Of a stretch of DNA of 64,000 nt, positions 18,063 through 27,241 are shown piece after piece. Source of the DNA: JAJDTT01 sp965116695 (lineage in GTDB: Bacteria; Acidobacteriota; UBA6911; RPQK01; JAJDTT01); assembly GCA_965116695.1 (NCBI GenBank), contig OZ220706.1, forward strand, positions 2,480,001 to 2,544,000, in the 5' to 3' direction. The position numbers and the translations under genes were made by a program. Below the pieces are notes generated by a model. It made no database searches, was not told the origin of the DNA, and worked only from the letters and a program-made list of their open reading frames with translations. The first letter of the stretch is position 1, and every line of letters starts with the position of its first letter.

Positions 18063-18103
18063 GAACGAGGATATGATACTTCGCAGGCTTCGATCTGGCT
18101 ACG

Positions 18104-21100
18104 CTAGAACTCGTAGCGCAGTCCGAACTGCATCACCCGCGCGGGAATCATTACCGACGAGTAGTTGCCGAAGCTCCCCGGAAAGGTGAAGGAGAGAGTT
18201 TCCCAGGCGTCGGCGTTGAACCGGACGCTGTTGGTCAGATTGAAGACCTCGGCCCGGAACTGGATGCTGTGACTCTCGAACGGCAAGGGAAAACGTTTTC
18301 CGAGGGCCATGTCGATGGAGAAGATGCCGTCGCCGCGCAGGTTGTTGCGCTGCCCGACCTCCCCGGGCAGGACCTGTCGGAATGAAGCCAGGGCCGCTGC
18401 CGGATCGCTGAAGACGTTCGGGCCGCTGCCCCCTCCGATCAGGCGCGCGCTCTTGGTGTTGGTCTGTTCCGGGATTGCCCCGTCGACTTCCGCGAAGTGT
18501 TGATAGCAATAACACGTCGGCCACGCCAAGCCGTTCAACACGCTGAGCGGCAACCCTGACGTCAACCGGAACAGTCCGCTGACCTGCCAGCCGCCGAGCA
18601 GGGCCTGCCCGACCGATCCGGGGTCCGACAGGACGGGCTTCCCCCGGCCGAACGGCAACTCGGCCACCCAGTTGGCGTTCCACTGGTGTCGCATGTCGAA
18701 GTCGGATACCGACCGTTGCGCCTCCCGGTCCCAGGAGTTGATGACGCTGAACGCCGACCAGTAGGTATCCCCGGGGATCTGGCCGAACCTTTGGCCCTGA
18801 CTGCGACGGGCACTGACCGAAACCAGGTCCGTGGATTTGGACAAGGTATAGTTCAGGTGGAACTGAAACCCCTTCGAAAAGGCTTTACGCAACGACACCT
18901 GCAGTGAGTTGTAGGTCGAGGTCCCGAAAGACCGGAGCGCATCGAAGGCCCAGAACTGAGGGTTCATGAACACACCCGCTCCCATATCGCTGCAGAAGGG
19001 GGCGCAGGCATAGTCGATGTAGTAAAGCGCCGTTCCGGTGTCGGGACTGCTGGACCTGATGACGTCGTAGACGCGCTGAGTCGCGGTCGCGTCCGGCGTG
19101 GCGGCTCCCGAATAGAGACTCTCCCAGAAGCCGATGGGCGGCACAGCTCCCATGGCAGTCCCCCGGCGCACATGGCGTTCAAGATCCTGAAGAGCATCCA
19201 GGAGGTATTGGCCGGACACGGGATCCTTGAAGTTCACGTACTGAGCCGAGGCGGTGTCGTTGACCAGCAGCCTGCGCCCGAGCCGGCCCACATAGCCGAT
19301 CTCCAACAGATACCCGCCGTCAAACTCGCGGGCCCATGAGAAGGTGGGATTGATACTGTAGGGCGGCACCACGCTGGAGTCGACGCCCTGACTCCACCCG
19401 AGTCCGGTCGGGTTCGGCGTGCCCGGCCCCCCCGGCGGCGGCGGCAGAATGCCTGCCGCGGGGGGATTCGAAAGCCCGGCAAAACGGGGTGCGTTCGCGA
19501 CATTGGCAATCTGGTTGGTCACCTTGCTGGTGAGGCCGAACGCGTTCCGGTCGAGCATCTGCATCATGCCCATCCCGAAATTGCTGTAGAAAAGGCCCGC
19601 TCCCGCCCGGATCGACGTCTTTCCCAGGCCCCCGAACAGCTTGCCCAGAAAACCATCGTGGAAGTCGGGCGAGAAGGCGATGGCAAGCCGGGGCGAGAAA
19701 TTCTTGGCGTGGGTCGCCCACAGCGGGCCGCCGCTCGGGTCGTCCATTCGCACGAAACCGATGGGTCCCGCCTCGCGGGTGGGCCGGCTGTTCGCCGCCA
19801 AATCCAGACGGCGAACGATGTACTCGTCCAGTGACGGCGCGATGCTGACCTGAAGTCCGTTCACCTCCCGGACCGGCGGCATCAGTGACCAGCGCAGGCC
19901 GGCCGTGACCGTCAGGCCCGGCCTGACGCGCCAGACGTCCTGGGCGTAAAGCTCGAATTGTTCCGCGCCGAAGGTGCGGCTGACGGGGTCTCCCAAGGGC
20001 AACGGGTTGCCCTCCAGATCGTAGTTGTAGTTGGCGTCGAAAAAGTTGAGAACCCCCAGGGCGGTCGCCATGGTCTCCCGGTAGACACCCGGGTTGGCCG
20101 GTGCTTCGGAGAGTGGACCGTCGAATATGGTGGGACCGTCGGCCAGCGCCCAAGCCGCCTGTTTCGCGAAGTGAAAGCTGTTGCCGTAACTGATGCGGCG
20201 GTTCCGAACCGAGTAGAACGCCCCTCCGATCTGGAGCGTGTGCGGACCCCGGATCAGGGAAAAGTCCGCCGCCATCGTCTGCGTCGGCAAGTCGGTGTCC
20301 CGGGGCGTCGTCGCACCCTCGCGATCGTCGATAATACTGTCTCCGAGGCTTGCCCTGGATGCGTTCTGGACCCCCGAAGAGTTCAACTTCTGACCCGTGA
20401 ATCCGTAACGGAAGGTGCCGATGACATTGCTCCCGAAGGCGCCGTCGTATCCCAGCGCCCACCCGCGGCTGGTGTCCGCCGTTTCCATATTCGGCGGTTG
20501 GCCGGGAAACTGGGGCACGCCTGAAATGCGGTCGTTCTGGTAGTTGAGGCGCAGGAACAGGCGGTGCGACCCGTTTGGGTCCGCATTCAAATCCAGCTTC
20601 GAGATGAAGGTGTTCCAAACCAGGGGCGTCGCGGCCGTGAACCGGAATCCCGCCGTGTTCAGACCGTCTCCGACGGTGGAGTCGTTGGGTTCCGGAAAGG
20701 ACCTGAAGTAATCGAGCGTGGCCGGACTGGGACCGGTCTGGAGCGGGTCGATCCTGCTGCGGATGAATTCCGGAGAAAGTGTCTGCACCTCGCCGCTCAC
20801 GGTCTTGTAGCGGACGAATCCGTCGCGCATGGAGGCCGTCGGAACCCGGCGCACCGCGCTGCCCTCGCTGGCGTCCCGGCGCCCTTCGTAATTGACGAAG
20901 TAGAAGAAGCGATCCTTCTTGATGGGACCGCCGACCGAAGCGCCGAACACGTTGCGGATGAGCTTGGCGCGATCGACGCCGGCACGATTGTTGAAGAAGT
21001 CGTTCGCCGCGGTGACCGTGTTGCGGTGGAATTCGTAGAGCGACCCGTGGATGTCGTTGGTCCCGCTCTTGGTCACCAGCGACACCTGCGCGCCTGACGA

Positions 21101-21817
21101 GCGGCCCTGATCGGCGTTCGCGGTGGTCGTCACCACCCGGAATTCCTGGATCGAATCCAGCGTGTTGCGAAGGACGCTGGTAAAGGGCAGGCGGCCGTTC
21201 TGGTCGTTCACGTCGACTCCATCGAGGGTCACGTTCGACTGGTCGCTCTGGGCTCCGTTGACGGTGCCGTTCCGGATATCTCCCGACAATTGGGCGTCCA
21301 GCGGGTCCGCGGTCAGGAATGTGACTCCCGCCTGCAGCGAAAGCAGCCCGGCCGGATTTCGCGCATTGAGCGGCAACTGCCCGATCGGCTTGGTGCCGAA
21401 CGCGTTTCCGACCGACGCATCGGTGGTGTTCAGTTGTCTGGCCGCGGCGGAGACCGTGACGGATTCGGTGAGCGCCTCGACGGCGAATTTCACGGGAATC
21501 TCGAGGTTGGTATTGACGAGCAACGTGATGTCTTCAACGGTCACCGGATTGAAGCCCGGCTGTATCGCCGCCAGCGTGTAGGAACCGGGCGGGAGCTGAG
21601 GAAAGACGTACAGTCCCTCATCGGTGGAGATTACGGTTCGCTGGAGGCCGTTGGCCTCGTTTACAATCGTAATCTCGACACCGGGGAGGACGCCGCCGGT
21701 CTCGTCGGTGACCACCCCGCTGAGACTGCTCGATTGAGCGTGGGAATACGGCGTGGCGAAGAGGATCGCCACCAGCAGGGCCGGGAAGAAAAAGCAGACG
21801 GATAGCGGTTTCATCAT
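18104..21817 (-). CDS. Oar-like TonB-dependent receptor with carboxypeptidase-regulatory-like domain
   Basis: About 1237 residues from the ATG pair of MMKPLSVCFFFPALL, with GGAG eight bases upstream; the frame continues 93 codons upstream without such support. A signal peptide precedes a carboxypeptidase-regulatory-like Ig domain (about 33-105, SGVVTDETGGVLPGVEITIV). A plug domain follows (NVTLDGVDVNDQNGRLPF), then a long TonB-receptor barrel that ends in VMQFGLRYEF. This Oar/SusC-like architecture imports large substrates such as oligosaccharides or peptides with TonB energy. No SusD partner is nearby. It is divergent from the GH-like propeller gene at 22106, a plausible substrate-processing partner. 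Confidence 0.92.
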   Translation of the reverse strand: MMKPLSVCFFFPALLVAILFATPYSHAQSSSLSGVVTDETGGVLPGVEITIVNEANGLQRTVISTDEGLYVFPQLPPGSYTLAAIQPGFNPVTVEDITLLVNTNLEIPVKFAVEALTESVTVSAAARQLNTTDASVGNAFGTKPIGQLPLNARNPAGLLSLQAGVTFLTADPLDAQLSGDIRNGTVNGAQSDQSNVTLDGVDVNDQNGRLPFTSVLRNTLDSIQEFRVVTTTANADQGRSSGAQVSLVTKSGTNDIHGSLYEFHRNTVTAANDFFNNRAGVDRAKLIRNVFGASVGGPIKKDRFFYFVNYEGRRDASEGSAVRRVPTASMRDGFVRYKTVSGEVQTLSPEFIRSRIDPLQTGPSPATLDYFRSFPEPNDSTVGDGLNTAGFRFTAATPLVWNTFISKLDLNADPNGSHRLFLRLNYQNDRISGVPQFPGQPPNMETADTSRGWALGYDGAFGSNVIGTFRYGFTGQKLNSSGVQNASRASLGDSIIDDREGATTPRDTDLPTQTMAADFSLIRGPHTLQIGGAFYSVRNRRISYGNSFHFAKQAAWALADGPTIFDGPLSEAPANPGVYRETMATALGVLNFFDANYNYDLEGNPLPLGDPVSRTFGAEQFELYAQDVWRVRPGLTVTAGLRWSLMPPVREVNGLQVSIAPSLDEYIVRRLDLAANSRPTREAGPIGFVRMDDPSGGPLWATHAKNFSPRLAIAFSPDFHDGFLGKLFGGLGKTSIRAGAGLFYSNFGMGMMQMLDRNAFGLTSKVTNQIANVANAPRFAGLSNPPAAGILPPPPGGPGTPNPTGLGWSQGVDSSVVPPYSINPTFSWAREFDGGYLLEIGYVGRLGRRLLVNDTASAQYVNFKDPVSGQYLLDALQDLERHVRRGTAMGAVPPIGFWESLYSGAATPDATATQRVYDVIRSSSPDTGTALYYIDYACAPFCSDMGAGVFMNPQFWAFDALRSFGTSTYNSLQVSLRKAFSKGFQFHLNYTLSKSTDLVSVSARRSQGQRFGQIPGDTYWSAFSVINSWDREAQRSVSDFDMRHQWNANWVAELPFGRGKPVLSDPGSVGQALLGGWQVSGLFRLTSGLPLSVLNGLAWPTCYCYQHFAEVDGAIPEQTNTKSARLIGGGSGPNVFSDPAAALASFRQVLPGEVGQRNNLRGDGIFSIDMALGKRFPLPFESHSIQFRAEVFNLTNSVRFNADAWETLSFTFPGSFGNYSSVMIPARVMQFGLRYEF

Positions 21818-22105
21818 GTGGATTCTCCACGCCAATCTGGGTGAGGGATCTTGACCCCCGGGGGACTGCCGGCGCCTCTTCTGCTTCAAAACATGAATTG
21901 CGCCACGCAAAATGTGACCATATGTACACACAGGATAGCAAACTATGTCCGGCGGTACACTTCGCGGCGAACTTGGCGTCACGGGTCGACTCGACGCCTG
22001 TGAGCATCCACTTCTCATCGCGGTTTTGCGCCTGGGGACACGCCATAGGATGATGAAATCCGCCGTTCGTCGTGAGCCATGGGGCTTTGAGACCAAGGAG
22101 GACCG
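21818..22105. other. Divergent intergenic region, no gene seen
   Basis: 288 bases between the Oar-like receptor (minus) and the GH-like propeller (plus). It must hold both promoters. I see an AT-richer patch at about 21885-21945 (including ACCATATGTACACAC) but no convincing sigma70 boxes or operator, and no coding pattern. Confidence 0.4.
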
Positions 22106-23611
22106 TTGTCGCTGAAACTGGCCAGATCCTGTCCCGGGCTACTCCTCTTGATAACGGCAGGCGCCGGCCTCGGCGCCGCGCCTGAGACCATCGACGTGGG
22201 TTCGCGCAAGCAACTGTTTGTGGATGAGCGCTTCATCGAATCGAGTCGCGGAGTCCGGCTCACCATGAACCCTCCCTGGCAGGATCGGAGAATCCTCCTG
22301 AAACCGGACCAGAGCTGGGAGGGTCCCGGCCGGGGCGGCTCCATCGGGCTCTATTCCAGCGTGCTCAGGGAAAACGGAAAGATCCGCCTCTGGTACGACC
22401 AGCGCCAGTACGGCACAGACCGCTTCCCGGACGTGTTGAGAGTCTGTTACGCCGAGTCCGAAGACGGATTGTCCTTCGTCAAGCCCCGTCTGGGACTTTA
22501 CGATGCGGGCGGGTCTCGCCAGAACAACGTCGTGATCCCCGGCAAGGTCGGAGGCTCGTCCGTCTGGATCGATCCCCACGCTCCGCCGGAACACCGTTAC
22601 AAGACGCAAGCCAAGGTCTACCCGTCCGCCGAACTCCATCTTCACACCTCGCCGGACGGCATTCGATGGAAGCTGTTTGCCAAGTTGGACCCGGGTCCGG
22701 GCGGCTGGGACACCCAGAGCATCATCTTCTGGGATCCGCCGTCGTCGCGTTACCTCCTGTTCACCCGGTACTGGACCCGATTCGACGACCGGAACCGGAA
22801 CTTTCGTTCGGTCCGCCGCCTGGAATCCCCGGATCTCCTCCGTTGGACCAATCAGAGCATCGTGGTGGGGCCCGACGATGTCGATCGGGCGACCCGCGCC
22901 ACGCCCACGGGCCAGCCGCCGGTGGACTACTACGGGGCCGACGTCTTCCGATACGAGGAAGCGGATCAAGTCTACGTCATGCTGGCCCAGGCCTTCTGGC
23001 ACTGGAAGCCGAGGCCTCCCGTGTCCGGACTGGGCCCCAGCGCCATGGACGTGCGCCTGCTCGTGAGCCGGGACGGGAAACAATTCCGGAGGGTCGGCAA
23101 CAGGAAGCCGTTCCTTCGGATGGGTCCGCCTGGGAGCTTTGACTCGGCCCGGGTCTGGGCCCTGCCCCACCCGGTCCGCATGGGCGACGAAATATGGATC
23201 TACTACAACGGGTCCAACCGGGACCATGACTACCAGTTGGATTCCGAGTCCTCCAGTCACCGGACCGGCATCAGCCGCGCGGTGCTCCGGTTGGACGGCT
23301 TCGTGTCGGTCGACGCGCCGTACGAAGGCGGCCGTTTCACCACACCGCCGATCCGCTTCAGTGGATCTCAACTGGAGCTGAACCTGGACACGGGAGGGGG
23401 AGGTGAGGCTCGGGTGGAGGTCCTGGACGAAACGGGGCGGCCCGCACCGGGATTCTCACGGGACGAGGCGCTGCCATTGAACGGGAACTCGGTCCGCCTT
23501 CCCGTTCGCTGGAAGGGGGACCCGGATTTGAAGAAGCTGGCGGGAAAACCGGTTCGGCTCCGTTTTCACCTCCAGGACTGCAAGCTCTATGCTTTTCGGT
23601 TCAAGGAGTAA
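22106..23611 (+). CDS. Secreted GH32/GH43-like propeller protein (paralog 3 of 3)
   Basis: A 501-residue protein beginning at a TTG codon, with AAGGAGG a few bases upstream fixing the start. A signal peptide (SLKLARSCPGLLLLITAGAG) is followed by TIDVGSRKQLFVDERFIES, closely parallel to paralog 1 (LDIGSNLELFVDDYLID). Blade motifs include IRLWYDQRQYG, YAESEDGLSFVKP, HTSPDGIRWKL and LLVSRDGKQFRRV. The C-terminal beta domain ends KLYAFRFKE, like the other two paralogs. It is divergent to the Oar-like receptor gene, which suggests a joint role in uptake and processing of a glycan. Catalytic residues cannot be assigned by eye. Confidence 0.75.
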   Translation: MSLKLARSCPGLLLLITAGAGLGAAPETIDVGSRKQLFVDERFIESSRGVRLTMNPPWQDRRILLKPDQSWEGPGRGGSIGLYSSVLRENGKIRLWYDQRQYGTDRFPDVLRVCYAESEDGLSFVKPRLGLYDAGGSRQNNVVIPGKVGGSSVWIDPHAPPEHRYKTQAKVYPSAELHLHTSPDGIRWKLFAKLDPGPGGWDTQSIIFWDPPSSRYLLFTRYWTRFDDRNRNFRSVRRLESPDLLRWTNQSIVVGPDDVDRATRATPTGQPPVDYYGADVFRYEEADQVYVMLAQAFWHWKPRPPVSGLGPSAMDVRLLVSRDGKQFRRVGNRKPFLRMGPPGSFDSARVWALPHPVRMGDEIWIYYNGSNRDHDYQLDSESSSHRTGISRAVLRLDGFVSVDAPYEGGRFTTPPIRFSGSQLELNLDTGGGGEARVEVLDETGRPAPGFSRDEALPLNGNSVRLPVRWKGDPDLKKLAGKPVRLRFHLQDCKLYAFRFKE

Positions 23612-23704
23612 GAAAGGAGCGGCGGAATCCCTGCCGCCGATTGGATCGGCGTCTTTCAGGCGCCGAACGCCCAAGGACCACCAGGGCGCCAAAAGGACGC
23701 CCTT

Positions 23705-23813
23705 CCGGACGATTCCGCAGGCGCCCTCCGGTTTTCGGCGAGTCCCGAAGAAGCGGATCGTCTCGACTCTGGTTGATGCGCGGCGGGTGGCTGCAGATCT
23801 CCTCGATCCCTGA
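23705..23813 (+). pseudogene. Degraded 3' end of a SulP gene
   Basis: The frame ending at 23813 translates to FRRVPKKRIVSTLVDARRVA and then ADLLDP before a stop. The intact SulP gene just downstream ends with LRQVPENQIVATLDEARQAA and then KDLLGG before its stop. About 13 of 24 aligned residues agree and both end at the same point. Upstream of this stretch the similarity fades within about a dozen codons, so only the tail of a STAS domain remains. I interpret it as the remnant of a tandem SulP duplicate or of a replaced older copy. No start or ribosome binding site is visible. Confidence 0.5.
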
Positions 23814-23882
23814 CGCGGGCGAATCGAGACCGGATGGAGTATTCTTTCGTCCGGCCGATTTCCATCCCGGATCCGACGCTTC

Positions 23883-25520
23883 ATGACGAACCGGCGGCGC
23901 CACAAGATCTACGACCTGCAGCGTTTCAGAGGGGATCTTGCCGGAGGATTGACCTCCGCGGTGGTGACGCTGCCGGTCGCCCTGGCATTGGGCGTGGCGT
24001 CGGGCCTGGGAGCGGCCGCCGGCTTGTACGGCGCCATCGCCGTCGGCTTTTTCGCGGCCGTGTTCGGCGGTACGCGGGCTCAACTGTCCGCCCCCACGGC
24101 TCCCACCACCGTTGCCCTGGCGGTCATCCTCGCCAGCCTTTCCGCCAATCTCACCGAGGCCTTGACCGTCATTGTTCTGGCCGGCCTGCTGCAGGTGCTC
24201 ATGGGCGTCTCCGGAATCGGGCGATTCGTTGCCTACACGCCCTACGTGGTGATCTCCGGATTCATGTCCGGCATCGGCATCATCATGATCATGATTCAGG
24301 TGTTGCCCTTCCTCGGCGCGCCGGCCGTGCCGGGTGGGCCGTTGGCTGCGATTCGCGAGTTGCCCGGGGCGGTGGCCAATATCAACGCCGGCGCTTTCGC
24401 CGCCGGTCTCTTGACTCTTGCTCTCGCATCGCTCTGGCCCCGGCGCCTGGCGAGATGGATGCCCGCTCCCCTGGTGGCCCTGATCGCCGGCACTCTCGCG
24501 GGCGTTCTGTGGCTGGGCGAGGCTCCCGTCGTCGGGAACGTGCCGGCGGGCCTGCCGGAATTGCATCTGGAACTGCCGTCCGCCGGTTTCCTGGTGCGCG
24601 CCCTGCAGCCGGCGATCATCCTGGCCCTGCTCGGCGCCGTGCACAGCCTCCTCACGTCGCTGGTTGCAGACTCGCTCACCGGCGGACGCCACAACCCGAA
24701 TCGGGAACTGGTGGGTCAGGGCATCGGCAACGTGGCTTCGGGACTTGTCGGGGGCCTGCCTGGGGCGGGGACGACCATGGGGACGGCCGTCAACATCCGG
24801 GCCGGCGGCCGGACCCGGGCCTCGGGTGCCTTTTCCGCCATCATCCTGCTGATGATTCTGCTGGGCCTGGGACAACACGTCGAGCCGATTCCCCGCGCCG
24901 TACTGGCCGCCCTCCTGATCAAGGTCGGCTGGGACATCATCGACTGGCATCTCCTCGCCCGGCTCCACCGCATCCGGCGCGAACACCTGGTGGTCATGAT
25001 GATCACCTTGACCCTGACGGTGTTTGTCGATGTCGTCACCGGCATCGCCATCGGATTGATCGCCGCCGCATTGGCCCACTCGCGGCAATTGGAACGCCTT
25101 GAGATGGACAGCGTGGTTTCCGTTCCGTTGCTGGACCAGGCGTTCTTCTCCAATCGACAGGATGAGCCCGGCGGCGACGTCCATCTGGCGCGCGTGGGCC
25201 TGCTGGCGTTCCGGGGAAGTTTCACCGTGGCCTCCTCCAATCGATTGGCCCGCGCCATCGGCGCCGACATCAAGGATCACGAAGTGGTCATTTTCGACTT
25301 CTCTCGAGCCACGCACCTCGATGACAGCGCGGCCATGGTGATCAAGAAGCTCATGGACGTCGCCCGGGAAGGGCAGACCGAATTCGTGGTGATGGGGCTC
25401 TCCGGCCCGGTTGCCGGAACCCTTCAGGCTCTGGCCGTCCTGCGGCAGGTTCCCGAGAACCAGATCGTCGCCACACTGGACGAGGCGCGGCAGGCGGCCA
25501 AGGATCTTCTCGGCGGTTGA
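23883..25520 (+). CDS. SulP-family anion transporter with STAS domain
   Basis: A 545-residue inner-membrane protein. The transmembrane part (about 15-400) has the SulP signature region DLAGGLTSAVVTLPVALALG and AAVFGGTRAQLSAPTAPTTV, then helices such as PYVVISGFMSGIGIIMIMIQ. A C-terminal STAS domain (about 440-540) contains VVIFDFSRATHLDDSAAMVI, with the Asp-Ser pair typical of the fold. SulP proteins transport sulfate, bicarbonate or dicarboxylates; the substrate cannot be told here. The ATG at 23883 gives MTNRRRHKIYDLQRFRGDLA, a normal SulP N-terminus. A SulP remnant lies 70 bases upstream. Confidence 0.92.
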   Translation: MTNRRRHKIYDLQRFRGDLAGGLTSAVVTLPVALALGVASGLGAAAGLYGAIAVGFFAAVFGGTRAQLSAPTAPTTVALAVILASLSANLTEALTVIVLAGLLQVLMGVSGIGRFVAYTPYVVISGFMSGIGIIMIMIQVLPFLGAPAVPGGPLAAIRELPGAVANINAGAFAAGLLTLALASLWPRRLARWMPAPLVALIAGTLAGVLWLGEAPVVGNVPAGLPELHLELPSAGFLVRALQPAIILALLGAVHSLLTSLVADSLTGGRHNPNRELVGQGIGNVASGLVGGLPGAGTTMGTAVNIRAGGRTRASGAFSAIILLMILLGLGQHVEPIPRAVLAALLIKVGWDIIDWHLLARLHRIRREHLVVMMITLTLTVFVDVVTGIAIGLIAAALAHSRQLERLEMDSVVSVPLLDQAFFSNRQDEPGGDVHLARVGLLAFRGSFTVASSNRLARAIGADIKDHEVVIFDFSRATHLDDSAAMVIKKLMDVAREGQTEFVVMGLSGPVAGTLQALAVLRQVPENQIVATLDEARQAAKDLLGG

Positions 25521-25552
25521 TGCGGCCGATCCGGCGGTGATCAGGCGGCGGG

Positions 25553-25978
25553 CTACAGAGGCCAGTCGCGGAGGAGCCGTTCCGTTTCCTCCGAATGGGT
25601 GGTTTCGTCACGCACCATGTCCTCGAGCTGGACCACCAGACCCTTGTCACCCAGTTCTTCCGCCTGCCGGGCCCGCTCCGTATAGTCGCGCGTCGCCTGC
25701 CGCTCGGCCGCCAGGACCTGCTCGACCATCTCCCGGTTGGTGCCAGCCGCCGGGACCGGCCGCGGCACCGTGGCCGGCTCCCCGCCCAGGGCCACGATCT
25801 TGTTGGCCAGGTACTGGGCATGCAACTGCTCGTCAGCCACTTCACCGAGAAAGAACTGAGACAACTGCGGCCTGTAGGGACCCGTCGTCTTGGCGGCGTA
25901 GGTCAGGTATTGGATGATCGCCCCCAGTTCTCCGGCCAGGTCCTCATTCAGATTCTCGATCATCTCCTGCTTGGTCAT
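25553..25978 (-). CDS. Ferritin-like / bacterioferritin-type diiron protein
   Basis: A 141-residue four-helix-bundle protein. Likely diiron ligands are Glu17 (LAGELGAIIQY), Glu50 and His53 (EVADEQLHAQYL), Glu92 (AAERQATRDY) and Glu125 with His128 (RDETTHSEE). The two ExxH motifs at the expected spacing support an active ferroxidase-type centre. The length and the LNEDLAGELGAIIQYLTYA start match small bacterioferritin-like proteins. It may store iron or protect DNA from oxidative stress. It is convergent with the SulP gene; 32 bases separate the stops. Confidence 0.85.
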   Translation of the reverse strand: MTKQEMIENLNEDLAGELGAIIQYLTYAAKTTGPYRPQLSQFFLGEVADEQLHAQYLANKIVALGGEPATVPRPVPAAGTNREMVEQVLAAERQATRDYTERARQAEELGDKGLVVQLEDMVRDETTHSEETERLLRDWPL

Positions 25979-26054
25979 GTTCCGCTCCCTTCCCGTCTCA
26001 TAGGCCGTTCGTCGCTCTATTCATGATACAACCGAGGTCGCCAACCGTGAGACG

Positions 26055-26192
26055 GAGGACTTCCCCCATTTAGGTTCGGAAGAACCGGGGAAGAAGGTTT
26101 GAACGAGGATCGTGGCGTAGGGGCGCCCCTTGTGTGGGTGCCCTCTTGCGCGCCGGAGGGTGCCGACCTCGGGAGGGCGACCACAAGGGCCC
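26055..26192. repeat. Composite palindromic repeat, copy B (most complete)
   Basis: Three modules in order. First, a nested hairpin: outer arms CTTCCCC (26060-26066) and GGGGAAG (26087-26093), inner arms GGTTC and GAACC around GGAA (26073-26086). Second, the left palindrome TAGGGGCGCCCCTTGTGTGG continuing to TGCCCTCTT (26119-26147). Third, a GGGAGGGCGACCACAAGGGC right module (26171-26190). It lies in the 423-base gap between the ferritin-like and SDR genes; the rest of that gap (26193-26401) shows no gene. Confidence 0.75.
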
Positions 26193-26401
26193 GGTGGGAT
26201 GCTCCCATTCCTGATCAACCTGTTGAGACGATGGCGATTCTCTCCCTCCTTTCCGCTTCGGTCTCCCGGGCCGGACGGCGTTCCCTCATCGCAGCACAGG
26301 TTCGCGGAACAAGGTACAGTCCTCCGGATGCCGTTGAATGGGACGGCGATTTCAGGCGGGGGCCGGAGCCCTCGTCACTCGTCAGTTTGAGAGGTTTGGA
26401 A

Positions 26402-27184
26402 ATGAGCGAGAATCCAGGATCGGTTCCCATGGTTGTCGATCTGGCGGGGCGAACGGCGGTGGTCACCGGCGGCGGAACCGGCATCGGACGCGCCGTGTCC
26501 ATCGGTTTCGCCCGGTGCGGAGCGTCCGTGGTCGTGAACTACAGCCGAAGCGCCCGGGAAGCCACCGAGACGGTGGAGAAGATCGAGGATGCGGGAGGAC
26601 GCGCACTCGCCGTGCGGGCGGATGTGACCGACGAGCGACAGGTGGCGGACCTCATGACCGCCGCCGTGGAGAGGTTCGGCGGTCTGGACATCCTGGTGGC
26701 CAACGCCGGTGCCCCCGGTCAAGGCGGCCTGACCAGCGAGCTGACCGAGGAGCAATGGGAGCATGACCTGGCCACCAACTGCCGCAGCGCCTTCTTCTGC
26801 GTCAAGCACGCCATGCCTCATCTGCCCGACGGGCGGGGCCGCATCATCCTCACCGGCTCCATGAGCGCCCGCACCGGCGCCACGGCGGGCGCGCTGACCT
26901 ACGTGGCCTCCAAGGCCGCGATGGAAGGCATGACCCGCAACTGGGCCCAGGAATTCGGGCCCCGCGGCATCACCGTCAACACCATCGCGCCCGGCATCAT
27001 CCGCACCCGCCTCCAGGCGCGAGCCTCCGCGGAACGCTACCGGTACCTGATCGGGAGAATTCCGCTGGGGCGCGACGGGCAACCCGAGGATTGCGTCGGT
27101 GCCTACCTGTTACTGGCCGGGGAGGACGGGGCATTCATCACGGGCCAGGTCATCGAGGTGGGCGGCGGAATGCTGGCTTCCTGA
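26402..27184 (+). CDS. SDR-family oxidoreductase (FabG-like)
   Basis: 260 residues from the ATG of MSENPGSVPMVVDLAGRTAV. The cofactor motif TGGGTGIG is at 22-29, NAG at 101-103, and the catalytic Ser153, Tyr167 and Lys171 lie in ILTGSMSA and YVASK. The C-terminus FITGQVIEVGGGMLAS is standard for classical SDRs. The frame stays open to 26099, but that upstream part runs through a palindromic repeat and has no family similarity, so the shorter start with GAGAGG upstream is preferred. NADPH is likely (VNYSRSAREA after beta 2). Substrate unknown; no pathway context. Confidence 0.9.
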   Translation: MSENPGSVPMVVDLAGRTAVVTGGGTGIGRAVSIGFARCGASVVVNYSRSAREATETVEKIEDAGGRALAVRADVTDERQVADLMTAAVERFGGLDILVANAGAPGQGGLTSELTEEQWEHDLATNCRSAFFCVKHAMPHLPDGRGRIILTGSMSARTGATAGALTYVASKAAMEGMTRNWAQEFGPRGITVNTIAPGIIRTRLQARASAERYRYLIGRIPLGRDGQPEDCVGAYLLLAGEDGAFITGQVIEVGGGMLAS

Positions 27185-27241
27185 CCGGACCTCGTCCACG
27201 AACGGCTCTGCCCCTCCGATGCTCCCGCTTTCGACGGCGCC

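Noticed and set aside
21818..22096. 93-codon N-terminal extension of the Oar-like receptor
   Set aside because: It would place the signal peptide in the middle of the protein. The ATG pair at 21817-21812 has GGAG at eight bases.
23601..25316. 571-codon minus-strand open frame opposite SulP
   Set aside because: Extremely Gln/His/Asp/Gly-rich without hydrophobic segments or motifs; the plus strand has an unambiguous SulP protein.
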